DNA of 64,000 bases from Hofstenia miamia (taxonomy: Eukaryota > Xenacoelomorpha > Acoela), in NCBI GenBank assembly GCA_004352715.1, contig SCFE01000067.1:1637820-1701819 (forward strand). Direction: 5' to 3'. Both the position numbers and the translations under genes were made by a program. Positions 40,709 to 48,384 of this stretch are shown piece after piece (the first letter of the stretch is position 1; each line of letters opens with the position of its first letter). The notes below the pieces were generated by a model. The model did not search any database. It had not been told where the DNA came from and worked only from the letters and a program-made list of their open reading frames with translations.

Positions 40709-41274
40709 NNNNNNNNNNNNNNNNNNNNNNNNNNNNNNNNNNNNNNNNNNNNNNNNNNNNNNNNNNNNNNNNNNNNNNNNNNNNNNNNNNNNNNNNNNNN
40801 NNNNNNNNNNNNNNNNNNNNNNNNNNNNNNNNNNTTTATATAAAATATATACTCCCGCCTCAAATATTAAGAATTTAGTGGCTGTTTCTTTCTATAAATA
40901 AACATTGGTCTGGACAAAGAAAAGAGCTCTATCATGCCAAAGATGATTTTTTTAAACAAAAAGGTAATTTTATTCTACATTAATTATTGAGCAGTTGATT
41001 ACATTGGCTTTATTAGCGTCACGAGTTCCATTGATACTAATAACGTATGTATTGTTATGTTATATATTTTATTCTTCGAATGAAGTTCTTCTGCATTTTC
41101 AAAATGATGCATCATTTTGCACTTGTATACATTACGTGTTAAATTGTTTTATGGAAAATGTTTGAAACACAAGTGAAGCCACATCAAATCTCAGCTATAA
41201 CTTGACTGAAATTTTTTTGGTAAATTTGAATGCTTTTTATCATGGGTGCATTTAATAACATATTTGATACAATC

Positions 41275-41333
<59 letters not shown>

Positions 41334-43502
41334 GAACAGAATAGGTTGATACCAGAGGAGCAGAAGGGATGTAGGACAAAGACGAGACGATGCAAAGATC
41401 AGTTGTTGATAGACCAGGCAGTGGTGGAGAATTGTAGAAGAAGGAAGACAAACTTGGCAATGGCATGGATAGACTACAGGAAGGCATATGACAGCATATC
41501 ACATAAGTGGGTATTGAAGACGTTAGAGGCTAATGGAGTTTCGCAGAAATGGGTTGAGTTTCTAGAGAGAGAGATGGAAAAGTGGCAGACTGAGATAGAT
41601 GGGCATAGGTTGAGGTTTAGACGGGGTATATTCCAGGGAGACAGCTTAGCGCCACTACTGTTTGTAGTTAGCTTAATACCTATCACAGAAAAGTTAAAGG
41701 AGACAGGCATAGGGTATAAGATGGAGAAGAATGGTAGAGAAGTAAGTCACCTGTGGTACATGGACGACCTGAAGATGTATGCTAGTTCAAGGAAGATGTT
41801 GCAGAAGCAAGTGGAGACATTGGAGAAGGCAAGCAGAGATTCAGGGTTGGAGTTTGGATTAGGAAAGTGTGCAGCAGTGACAATGACCAGAGGCAAGTGT
41901 GTGGATGGGGATGGCTTGAAGACAAGCAGTGGGGATAAGATTGAGGAAGTTAAAGAGGGGTACAAGTACTTAGGTGTGATAGAGAAAGACAGAACAGAAC
42001 ACGAGGAAATGAAGATGGGGCTAAGTAAAAGAATACAAGAGGAGAGTAAGGAAGGTACTACAGAAGTCAGCATTGAATGGGCAGAATAGTATAAAAGCAA
42101 TTAATACATGGGCGATACCAGTGTTGAGATATTCGGCAGGAATACTTAGATGGAACAAGAATGAACTTAGGGAGCTAGACAGAGAGACAAGGAAGGTACT
42201 AGCAGCAGAGAGGGCTTTCAACTTAAATGGAGATGTGGATAGGTTGTACATGGCAAGGCATATAGGAGGGAAAGGACTGCTAAGTGTGGAGGAAACTGTA
42301 GAAGCAGAAGCACTAGGGCTAAAGAAGTATGTAGAAGCACAACCTAGAGGGTCACTACTAGAGGTCACTAAGGAGTTAAGGAAGATAAGAACTGAGAGTG
42401 AAGGAAAGAAGATATACCAGAGTAGGATGGAATCAGAGAGGCAAACAAGGTATAGGCAGAAGGCAATGCATGGAGAATACTGGAGGAACACAGAAAAGTG
42501 TGATAGAGAAGAGAGCAACAAGTGGTTAAAGAAGGCAGGACTGAAGAGAGAAACAGAAGCACTAATAATGGCAGCACAGGAGCAAGCAATAAGAACAAAC
42601 TGGGTGAAGAAGCATATAGACAGAAGAGTAGAAGTAAGTGATAAGTGTAGGCTATGTAAGAAAGAGGCAGAGACAGTAGATCATCTGATAGCAGGGTGTG
42701 AGAAGTTGGCACAGAATGAGTATAAGTTCAGGCATGACAAGGTGGGAAGAATGGTACACTGGAGTTTGAGCAGGCAGCATGGGTTAGAAGCAGGAGACAA
42801 GTGGTATGAGCACAAGCCACAGGGCGTCATAGAAAATGAGAAGGTTAAGATACTGTGGGACTTCAACATACAGACGAGCAAGGTGATAGAAGCACGGAGG
42901 CCAGACATAGTAGTGGTAGACAAAGAGAAAAGATTAGGAACAGTGATAGACATAGCAGTACCAAAGGACAGAAATGTAGAAAGCAAGGAGAAAGAGAAGA
43001 TAGACAAGTACAGAGAGTTGGCAGAGGAAATAGAAAGGCTGTGGAAGTTAAAGAAGGTTGAAGTAGTCCCGGTAGTTGTAAGAGCGCTAGGAGCAGTAAG
43101 TAAGAAGCATAAGAGATACTTGGAGGAGTTAGGAGTACCAAAGTGGGGAGGAGCGGTAGCACAGAAGGCAGCATTGTTAGGAACAGCTAGAATCCTGAGG
43201 AAAACTCTCAGACTCCCTGGGAACTGGTGAGTTCTCCTAGCTGAGAGGGATACCAGCATGAAGCTGTGAGATGCAAGAACAAGAGTCAGAGCAAATTTAT
43301 TGCGCATTATATGTATACAAGATCTACAAACTAACACATGACAAAGAAAATAAACATGAACAAATAACTACAAATTAATATGTACAATATATAATAATAT
43401 AATCAATGTTTGAGTGGATGTTTGTGTAGGTGCTCAATGTTGGATGTATGTTTCAAATGCATGAAGTGTATTACCGTCCCCTAATGTGTATTGTTTTATT
43501 AG

Positions 43503-43590
<88 letters not shown>

Positions 43591-45412
43591 ATTTAACGGA
43601 AATTAATGGTGTATACAAAAATATAATAACATTTACAAACAAACAGAAAAAATGATAAGAGAAAAAAACAGTGAAAATTAGATGCGAAAATGACAAGAGG
43701 AGCAATTGAAGAAAGGAAATGTTTTTATAGAATTTTAAACATGGATTATCCCTGGATTGCTGTGGATTTGGATCTAGATATGGATTGTTCCAAATCAAAA
43801 TCCACTTGATACGGATATCAGAAAATTTATTTTCTGGATTTCTATATATCATTTTAGATAAAAATTAAGGCTAACAGATAAATGTATTCAGTCTTATGGT
43901 AATTTTTTAAGTAAAGTAGCTTAAAATCAACAAGGAAAATATACCCACAATTATTTGGTTATACATATCCTATAATATTATTCGTGGGAACTAATAACGT
44001 TACATATTTGCTTTTGTGTTGCAGACCTATATTCAATTTGAATGGTTCAACTGCCGTACTTACTTACCTAGCCTCTTGAAGTTATGGATATGGATTCCTT
44101 GTTGGTCGACTGATGTAAATTTTTGTGGATAGGATTGGATATGGATCGGAAAATATTCGATTCACGGCAATCCTGGGTTGTGCGCAAACATTTCACTGTC
44201 AATGTAGTTTATTAACTGTTTTTTTTTTAATTTTAATATTGTCATGATTTTAGTAGCTAAGTTCATTTACATATCCATGCAGATTATATCCGTTTTGGAA
44301 ATATTTTAAGAGCTTTGTTAATATATCAATGCTGTCTACCAAAGCTAATTTTGTTGAGCACTGCGCCATTGAGTAATGTCACAATTTTTGTCTTAATTTG
44401 TAAATATATTTTTAGCGTCCGAGTCCGAAGTACATTTATTGGATAGGCCTGATTTTGTTAAATATGCTCCCGCCTTTAAAGGAATCCGTTTACAGTATAT
44501 TATTAGTGATCGCGCTTCACAGCTCAAACTTATTTCCGAAAAAATTCTACCTCATGAATGGCTATTAGCCGCTTGCTGGTCCCATTGGCAGGTACATTTC
44601 TTACACATATTGTTATTCATCGCGCTTTAGGTTAGGTGCTCAATGTTGGATGTATGTTTCAAATGCATGAAGTGTATTACCGTCCCCTAATGTGGATTGT
44701 TTTATTAGAAGAGACTGCAATGCGTTGTGGTCGAGTTTTAAATATACCCGATGATTACTGTTGGCGGTGGATAGGTTTTAATTTTGGTGTTGATATTTTG
44801 ATGTTCTTCTCTCAACAACGCAGACTGTTTATTAAGAGAAACATAAGTGTGCATGGAACAACCCATGCTGTTAGTATGTTAACTTTGCGATCGGTTCGAG
44901 TACAAGTTACTGCCACCAGCTATGGGTAAGCAATACTTAAATTCCTGAGCTTTTTTTAGAAGTTGTTTCTTCAAAGTTTTTTTTCAAATAATGGAATCTG
45001 TTTGATGCTTAATAACATACAGTTTTTCCTTCAGATAGCAGTGTAGTGAACTGTAATTGATTTATTTGTAATTCTTAAATATAAAAAATGAAATTCCTAC
45101 TTAATATTAATTATACTTTCAATGTTGCAATTTACAACAATATATTTTTGCAATTCTAGAAACAATTGGAAACAGTTGTACTACAAGTGCAGTGGCTTTA
45201 AACAGTTGGATTTGCTTAAAGACGGCGAAGCCTTGGTGTTAGAAGTAGACAAATCCGCGCCTTTTCCGCTCTACCTTTCAGTGCTATTGTTGACTTTCAC
45301 ACCTTGTGCAGATGATTATCCGCCTCAAATCCAATCACAAACTGATCAGTTATCAGTCGGAACTCTGACACCTAGTGATCAAATGTTTTCTAGTTTTGTA
45401 GATGTATCTTAG
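14128..45412 (+). CDS. gmcl1: Germ cell-less protein orthologue, 11 exons
   Basis: This is a BTB-domain substrate adaptor of the germ cell-less family. Members bind Cullin-3 and associate with the nuclear envelope; in Drosophila the protein is needed to form primordial germ cells. Exons: 14128-14240, 14389-14512, 18612-18708, 34944-35041, 35330-35442, 36671-36736, 36780-36864, 40879-40963, 44416-44591, 44636-44925, 45160-45412. All introns are GT-AG and all phases join, giving about 499 residues (vertebrate proteins are about 515). The N terminus MGGYLS fits a myristoylation site and is followed by a basic stretch. The BTB domain begins near residue 55 (SDIQIH, HKLYLS), then comes a BACK-like helical part ([11 protein letters not shown]). 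The C-terminal GCL domain has [13 protein letters not shown] (348-352) and [11 protein letters not shown] (360-370). No frameshift or stop was needed, so it looks functional. The weakest point is the start of exon 10. Confidence 0.93.
14389..14512 (+). CDS. gmcl1: gmcl exon 2 (start of BTB domain)
   Basis: Follows acceptor TTTAG and completes an arginine codon with exon 1. It encodes [16 protein letters not shown] and SDIQIHCLN...[10 protein letters not shown], the diagnostic first strands and helix of the GMCL BTB domain. It ends in phase 0 at CAG|GTTAAT. Confidence 0.95.
15080..18420 (+). mobile_element. CR1/L2-like LINE, decayed, same strand as gmcl
   Basis: The apurinic-type endonuclease domain starts near 15380 ([13 protein letters not shown]), with GDANLETIK near 15754 and [13 protein letters not shown] near 15820. 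A helical linker covers 15996-16978. Reverse transcriptase follows from about 17210 ([10 protein letters not shown]), then VGIPQGGP near 17384. The C-terminal part (18030-18370) has [15 protein letters not shown] tail with aataaaacg and AT-rich repeats closes it near 18420. Stops and frame changes are numerous. Single Ns at 16344, 16613, 17031 and 17451 bracket inserted patches and duplicated flanks, so the internal order is unreliable. Its endonuclease closely resembles that of the minus-strand LINE at 23.3-28.3 kb. Confidence 0.85.
16345..16612 (-). other. Misplaced patch from another LINE inside the intron 2 LINE
   Basis: This block lies between single Ns, and the flanking sequence resumes at 16614 with a repeat of about 16205 onward. 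It is itself similar to 31290-31540, the 3' part of a minus-strand LINE. It is best explained as a graph error joining two repeat copies. Confidence 0.7.
18612..18708 (+). CDS. gmcl1: gmcl exon 3 (BTB domain)
   Basis: After acceptor ATTTAG it encodes [19 protein letters not shown] and [13 protein letters not shown], the conserved BTB segment of GMCL. It ends with one base of an alanine codon at CAG|GTAATT. Confidence 0.95.
20122..22643 (+). mobile_element. hAT transposon, 2.5 kb, with TIRs and 8-bp duplication
   Basis: The left end cagactgaccacttgg recurs inverted at the right as cagactgacacacttgg; both then carry an AGGGACC motif. The flanks are ttcataaa (20114-20121) and ttcataga (22644-22651), seven of eight bases identical, the size expected for hAT. 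The interior holds a decayed transposase on the plus strand (separate entry). Confidence 0.88.
20774..22060 (+). pseudogene. hAT transposase, broken
   Basis: The first frame (20774-21133) contains [18 protein letters not shown] and [12 protein letters not shown], matching the catalytic region of hAT transposases (aspartate followed by a C-x-x-H block). Later frames to about 22060 include [15 protein letters not shown], resembling the C-terminal dimerisation segment in which a hydrophobic run precedes ERGFS. A stop at 21131 and several frame changes split it. It probably cannot be made intact. The family call rests jointly on these motifs and on the 8-bp flanking duplication. Confidence 0.75.
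23137..23183. repeat. (TAA)n microsatellite
   Basis: An uninterrupted run of about ten ATA/TAA units followed by imperfect ones, in intron 3 of gmcl. It has no element attached. Confidence 0.95.
25347..25811 (-). pseudogene. Reverse transcriptase fragment of the minus-strand LINE
   Basis: The 154-residue frame carries [10 protein letters not shown] (first catalytic aspartate), [15 protein letters not shown] (the normally PQG block, here PQRG) and KYSDDT (the catalytic YxDD variant). It copies the element's RNA during integration. The PQR substitution and flanking stops suggest an inactive copy. Confidence 0.85.
26658..27200 (-). pseudogene. LINE endonuclease fragment
   Basis: The 180-residue frame holds INVYLPPKK, the [12 protein letters not shown] block corresponding to the GDFN motif, and [18 protein letters not shown], the family's T..S.LD.. 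block. It belongs to the endonuclease that nicks target DNA. The amino-terminal part lies in other frames up to about 27400. Confidence 0.8.
28597..29012. repeat. (TA)n microsatellite with 362-N gap
   Basis: TA dinucleotide runs border the gap at 28622-28983 on both sides, so the gap probably reflects an unassembled TA array. Frames through it are meaningless. Confidence 0.95.
29420..29960 (-). pseudogene. Tc1/mariner transposase relic
   Basis: The minus strand at about 29540-29460 reads [19 protein letters not shown], a decayed form of the VLDWPGNSPDLNPIENLW segment of Tc1 transposases. Surrounding sequence is broken by stops. Terminal repeats were not found. Confidence 0.75.
30972..31186. 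repeat. Assembly-type duplication around an N
   Basis: Bases 30972-31079 and 31081-31186 are near-identical (acaatagatgccaaaaaaat onward) and are separated only by the N at 31080. This fits an unresolved contig overlap rather than a true tandem repeat. Confidence 0.85.
31260..33180 (-). mobile_element. Second minus-strand LINE in intron 3, decayed
   Basis: The frame 32122-31688 has a reverse transcriptase with [20 protein letters not shown] (PQG changed to PQE) and [10 protein letters not shown] in the catalytic position. Sequence at 31540-31290 is the 3' continuation and is shared with the misplaced patch at 16345-16612. Upstream fragments continue to about 33180, less clearly. The clade is probably jockey- or CR1-like; the copy is dead. 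Confidence 0.75.
33367..34676 (-). mobile_element. Tc1-like DNA transposon, minus strand, decayed
   Basis: The left end at 33367 reads tactggccaaaagtttagg, the classic Tc1-type terminus at a TA. The minus strand encodes an N-terminal helix-turn-helix part (34295-34041, [14 protein letters not shown]) and a catalytic part (33939-33712, [23 protein letters not shown]), followed by ENWPGNS. Stops and frame changes intervene. The right end is degraded and runs into a TA array with a gap, so its limit is approximate. Confidence 0.82.
34676..34842. repeat. (TA)n microsatellite with gap
   Basis: TA runs flank the N block 34684-34809, just upstream of gmcl exon 4. Confidence 0.95.
34944..35041 (+). 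CDS. gmcl1: gmcl exon 4
   Basis: Completes an alanine codon from exon 3 and encodes [16 protein letters not shown] followed by [15 protein letters not shown], the conserved helices at the end of the BTB domain. It ends in phase 0 before GTGCGT. Confidence 0.95.
35330..35442 (+). CDS. gmcl1: gmcl exon 5
   Basis: After TTTAG it encodes [16 protein letters not shown] then [18 protein letters not shown], equivalent to the helices after the BTB domain in GMCL. It ends with AG, the first two bases of an arginine codon, before GTTTAA. Confidence 0.92.
35443..36670 (+). other. gmcl intron 5
   Basis: No gene inside. Bases 35968-36060 form a tiny palindromic block (agtgttggaacc near its start, ggtttcaacact at its end) that looks like a MITE, without a convincing target duplication. 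Confidence 0.6.
36671..36736 (+). CDS. gmcl1: gmcl exon 6
   Basis: Completes the split arginine codon and encodes [20 protein letters not shown], matching the family's CLEWLLNNL-type segment. It ends SI plus GG at the donor GTAAGA. The following intron is only 43 bp. Confidence 0.92.
36780..36864 (+). CDS. gmcl1: gmcl exon 7
   Basis: Completes a glycine codon and encodes [17 protein letters not shown] then [11 protein letters not shown]. The VEMDIYTxLKK block is diagnostic of GMCL. It ends in phase 0 at AAG|GTATAT. Confidence 0.95.
36979..40180 (+). mobile_element. Mutator-like DNA transposon in gmcl intron 7
   Basis: The ends are gggaggagtacacctga on the left and, inverted, ggaaggagtatacctga on the right (14 of 17 identical), enclosing 3.2 kb with a decayed Mutator-like transposase. 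The flanking nine bases (ttgctttaa and ttaagttaa) share only some positions, so a 9-bp target duplication is possible but unproven. A motif near 37025-37045 (actgccctgagcaggcaaa) recurs inverted near 37270. Confidence 0.75.
37723..39582 (+). pseudogene. Mutator-like transposase-domain protein, frameshifted
   Basis: Frames in order: an N-terminal part (37723-37926), the [20 protein letters not shown] and [14 protein letters not shown] block (about 38249-38375), [12 protein letters not shown]-like sequence near 38500, RWMMSDGNN with [15 protein letters not shown] (38718-38860), and [46 protein letters not shown] (39150-39310). The C-terminal tail is very basic. This order matches the Mutator-like transposase domain common in invertebrate genomes. 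Frame changes near 38375, 38525 and 38650 and stops near 38940 show decay. It lies inside an element with matching terminal repeats, in the same direction as gmcl. Confidence 0.82.
40225..40499. mobile_element. hAT MITE, 275 bp, perfect TIRs and TSD
   Basis: The left end cagtgccggattaa and the inverted right end cagtgctggattaa differ by one base. The element is bordered by tttttact at 40217-40224 and tttttact at 40500-40507, an exact 8-bp duplication. The interior contains gcggggcct motifs in both halves and no frame. It lies in gmcl intron 7, right after the Mutator-like element. Confidence 0.9.
40657..40850. repeat. (TA)n microsatellite with gap
   Basis: TA runs lead into the N block 40709-40834, ending only about 45 bp before gmcl exon 8. 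Confidence 0.95.
40879..40963 (+). CDS. gmcl1: gmcl exon 8
   Basis: A short exon after GAATTTAG that begins with the tryptophan expected directly after the LKK of exon 7: [18 protein letters not shown] then [10 protein letters not shown]. It ends with one base of an alanine codon at AAG|GTAATT. Phase and position fit the GMCL segment between the BACK-like helices and the C-terminal domain. Confidence 0.88.
41274..41329. repeat. (TAA)n array at the 5' junction of the Dong-like element
   Basis: About 18 consecutive TAA/ATA units immediately before the truncated retrotransposon. The matching array at 43503-43588 closes the other side. Confidence 0.95.
41346..42089 (+). pseudogene. R4/Dong reverse transcriptase
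   Basis: The frame, open already from about 41331, contains [37 protein letters not shown] with the first catalytic aspartate, [17 protein letters not shown], and [11 protein letters not shown] with the catalytic YMDD. It would copy the element RNA at the nicked target. The fingers part upstream is missing through 5' truncation. A frameshift near 42030-42045 separates it from the downstream domain, whose frame continues the same protein. Confidence 0.88.
42073..43230 (+). pseudogene. R4/Dong C-terminal domain: thumb, zinc knuckle and restriction-like endonuclease
   Basis: The 385-residue frame begins with [18 protein letters not shown], typical of the thumb region. It then has the knuckle [18 protein letters not shown] (residues about 193-210) and the endonuclease core [20 protein letters not shown], carrying the PD...D pattern of restriction-like nucleases. 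This nuclease makes the target-site nick in R2/R4 elements. It is in a different frame from the reverse transcriptase because of a single upstream frameshift, and is otherwise uninterrupted, which suggests a young copy. Confidence 0.88.
43427..43502 (+). repeat. 76-bp segment shared with gmcl exon 10
   Basis: From taggtgctcaatgttggatg to ttgttttattag it matches 44633-44708 with a single mismatch. Here it ends exactly where the (TAA)n tail starts; at the other copy it ends inside coding sequence. Confidence 0.95.
43503..43588. repeat. (TAA)n array at the 3' end of the Dong-like element
   Basis: About 28 consecutive units directly following the element's last unique base. It may include the element's own tail plus target repeat. 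Confidence 0.95.
43589..44415 (+). other. Rest of gmcl intron 8
   Basis: AT-rich sequence without a recognised gene or element. Two loosely repeated blocks around ggattggatatggat and gattgctgtggatttggatc are seen. Confidence 0.5.
44416..44591 (+). CDS. gmcl1: gmcl exon 9 (C-terminal GCL domain)
   Basis: Completes the alanine codon from exon 8 and encodes [17 protein letters not shown] then [17 protein letters not shown] and [24 protein letters not shown] is strongly diagnostic for GMCL. It ends in phase 0 at CAG|GTACAT. Confidence 0.96.
44636..44925 (+). CDS. gmcl1: gmcl exon 10 (C-terminal GCL domain)
   Basis: Follows acceptor GGTTAG and a 44-bp intron. The core [19 protein letters not shown] then [11 protein letters not shown] is unmistakable GMCL. 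The first 73 bases encode about 24 residues ([19 protein letters not shown]...) that are identical, bar one base, to the 3' tail of the Dong-like element upstream. This acceptor is preferred because the alternative at TTATTAG|AAGAG (44709) is out of phase with exon 9. It ends with GG at GTAAGC. Confidence 0.85.
45160..45412 (+). CDS. gmcl1: gmcl exon 11, stop codon
   Basis: Completes the glycine codon and encodes [39 protein letters not shown] and a polar tail ending DVS before TAG. The FPLYLS block corresponds to the FPLYI segment near the family's C terminus. Confidence 0.93.
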
Positions 45413-45499
45413 TTTGAAATAGTTTATGAGTTGAACTCCAAATCAATCAATATTCATGTAATGAAAATTGCGTCTAGTATTGAATTGCGTAATCTTTAC

Positions 45500-45505
45500 A
45501 ATAAA
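45500..45505 (+). terminator. gmcl polyadenylation signal
   Basis: AATAAA lies 88 bp after the stop codon and is followed by a TG-rich stretch (gtgcattcatgttgtc), as expected for cleavage and polyadenylation. Confidence 0.75.
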
Positions 45506-45621
45506 TTCCGTGCATTCATGTTGTCTTATTTAAAAATGTGCATTGTCGACATTTATTTAACATTTTAGTAATAGTCAGTTGCAAGTACTCTTCGAAAATG
45601 AATAACTTTAAAATGAGTACC

Positions 45622-46044
45622 GTATTTACCCGTGTATGAGCCGCATCCGTAGATAAGCCCCACCCCGAGTTTGGGAGACGATTCTTAGGAAAAAAAGTTT
45701 CTTGAGCAAAATAAAAATTCACAAGCACTGAATCAATGAAACATATATTTACATTGTTCAGATATTTCTTACAACTTTGAAGTAAAAAAAGCTGCTATAA
45801 ACCTATATAGATCTTGTAGATTGTACTTAAAAGGATTCTGATCTAAATTGTTTGTCTTTTAAACAAGGATATTATTTTACAAGGGTATTATATTACAGCA
45901 AGATCCCGTACTTTAGTTTATAATATATATGCAAGTTAGGTATTTTCGCGAGATGTTTTTCAAGTGTTTCCGTAGATAAGCCGCACCCCTACTTTGGGGG
46001 TAATTTTTCGTGGAAAAAGGTGCGGCTTATACACGGGGGATTAA
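45622..46044. mobile_element. MITE with CCCGTGTATAAGCCGCACC-type ends
   Basis: The left end tttacccgtgtatgagccgc recurs inverted at the right end (gtgcggcttatacacggggg). Inside, gataagccgcacccctactt is a further direct copy near 45972, so the ends are compound. It lies about 120 bp past the gmcl polyadenylation signal. The superfamily is not determined. Confidence 0.7.
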
Positions 46045-47929
46045 CAGTGGACGGTTTATTTTTGCTACAAAAGCATTGGTCACTGTACAAAAGTGTATCA
46101 CACAAAACATGTTTGAAAAAAAACTTCAACAAAAAATATATGCGTGAAGCGCATATAAAATGTTACTTTTAAATGTGTTTGTACTGTAGGTTGCGTTAAT
46201 AAATTTAAGTCCTATCCACTTAGTCAAATTTTACCGCTTCGGCTAACATTATTTCTATAGCTGTTTTTTTGTTTTTAAGGTTCTTAGCTTAATGCTCATT
46301 GCGCGGACGGGTCGAGGAATTTTACTTGTTTTATAACTTTAGGCAGAGCAATGCAAATTTTAAACATTACATTCAAACATGTGCATTGTAATGATGTGCA
46401 GATATAGGTACTAGGGCTGTGTGGGTAAGGCATTTCTTATACCCTATTAATAACTCTAAGCTATTGTTAATATTGCTAACTCTATATGTGCGGGTTACTA
46501 AGGCTTATATGTGTACCCGATATCTAATTAGTATGTTATTAGTGTGGGTATGGGTGCTCTTTAACCACGTTTGTTTGGTGCACACATTCTTAGCCGTAAG
46601 CTGATTTTCACATTGTACAATTGAAATAAGATTTCTTCAAAAATTCTAAATAGAATTTTGAAAAATTAGCATATGAAGAACTTTTGTTCGAAATTTTATT
46701 GAAAACTTAAAATATTTGATAGCGGCAAAGAAAATGTCATTTTCGGCTATGGATAAGACATTTTGTATGCGGGTGGTACCTTAAGTATTTTTGGTAAATG
46801 GGGTTGCATATAAGGATCTACACACATCACTAATTCACAGACCTGTACATATTTATCACGATACAATTCAAACTGAGTTATACTGCAAAATACACTAGGT
46901 TTAGTGAAAAACGATTAGAACATTTTGAAAACAGAATAGGTGTACATGTCGAGCGCCTTAAACCGCCCGGTGTCCATTTAAAATGGGAAAAATTCTGTTG
47001 ACTATAAACATTTGAACTTTCAGAATCTTAGCAGCAAAATGTTGATTTTTAGCAATCCCTTTCAAGTTTTAAAAATAATGGATACTAGTAGTTTTGGAAA
47101 CTAGGTTAAAAGTCCCTGGGTAGAAATTAATGGTGCAATTTAAATAGCAGTTGTTAACTGTATCTTATCCTAACAAATCCGTGTATTGACCAATTAGGAT
47201 TTATCATTGGTTTTTTTTAAAAATAATGATGTAATTATGCTTGGAGAATGGAATCTAAATTTTTTTAACATTAACGAACATTAGAAAATTGATCTACTTT
47301 TAAATACATTTGATTTATATTGACTAATACAAGATTATCGACTAGAATCAAATCATTGACTAACACACTCGTTGTTTACATTGTGCTTGCTGAAACAAAT
47401 AATGCATGTTATAATCTTTATTTTTTCGGAATGCCCGTTTTCTCACCACGCCCTTACTTCGAGTTTAATCAATGTGATTCGTCCTCAAAAGCTTTAAGAA
47501 GTGAATAGAAACCTGTGCAACTAAAACTGGTAATATAAATAATTGTAAATCGATTCCTTTCCTGAAAATTGGCTTCCAGGTATTCTGCAACGCATTCAAT
47601 TACAATGTTTTTTAACAACTTCAAATTTCTACAAAACATTACAAAATATAATCTTTAGAAGACAAAAAATATCTTGATAGCAATTGGTGACCATCCTCCC
47701 AGATCTTCAACCGATAAGAGTATAAACGATATAAGATAAGATAGTCTATATTTATTTGAATTTGTGCAATATATAACTGATTTTTCAAAGGAATAGCGTC
47801 ATTAGCTACAAAGTACATATAAAAAACGAATAAAACAAATGAGAAATTACTGACTCTGGATAGTTAACTAATTTCGATTTATTGTGTAGTCGTTATTATA
47901 AAATTTTATAATTTATAGAAATCCTATGC
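46045..47929. other. AT-rich stretch, nothing recognised
   Basis: No supported coding region or repeat structure on either strand. Confidence 0.5.
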
Positions 47930-48300
47930 ATGATCTATCTGATGTAAACTTTTGCTTGAGTATGAATAATTTTAGCACTTTCTTGAAATTTTTTAAGTTG
48001 TTTATTATTTTCATTTCTTTTGGTAATTTATTCCAATTAAAAATTGCAGTATAAATACAGTATTGACGCATCATATTTTTATTAAATTTAACACGTGAAT
48101 AGTTTTTTTGATCGTTTATTTTGCTTTAGACTGTGTCGAAAAAGATATCTCGTCGTAGGGCGGAATTTTATTAATGAATTTGAAGAAAAAAATATTTTAA
48201 ATAACTTTTGTGGAAAAATAATAGATTTAGAAATATAATTTTTGTTTTAGAACAGTTTTATTACAAATATTTAGTGCCCATTTTAGTTGAACTCCTAGCT
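47930..48300 (-). pseudogene. LINE 3' fragment (reverse transcriptase tail)
   Basis: The minus strand around 48110-47960 reads FNKNMMRQYCIYTAIFNWNK then LPKEMKIINNLKNFKKVLK, typical of the C-terminal end of jockey-like reverse transcriptases (WNxLP..I....F...LK). The short motif at 48300-48335 recurs near 50665-50697. Confidence 0.7.
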
Positions 48301-48384
48301 TCAATCAGGATTGTAAAATTTATAACCTCGCCTAATATACACAGTCTAATGCTATAACTCTATTAACAGAAACTAACATCTATT

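Larger units (their letters stand above)
41330..43502 (+). mobile_element. R4/Dong-type non-LTR retrotransposon, 5'-truncated, between TAA arrays
   Basis: The element starts inside the reverse transcriptase and ends in a 3' untranslated part (43231-43502), directly followed by (TAA)n. It encodes reverse transcriptase, a CCHC-type knuckle and a restriction-like endonuclease, the layout of the R4/Dong clade; Dong elements are known to insert into TAA repeats. It lies in gmcl intron 8, same strand. The coding strand is strikingly purine-rich, unlike neighbouring sequence. Its last 76 bp are also found at the start of gmcl exon 10. Confidence 0.85.

Noticed and set aside
41474-43337. Long minus-strand open frames opposite the Dong-like element
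   Set aside because: They are shadows produced by the purine-rich coding strand: their products are serine/leucine-rich low-complexity, while the plus strand carries clear reverse transcriptase and nuclease motifs.
44709-44925. Alternative gmcl exon 10 starting at TTATTAG|AAGAG
   Set aside because: It would leave out the shared 76-bp segment but is one base out of phase with the only good exon 9 donor (CAG|GTACAT).
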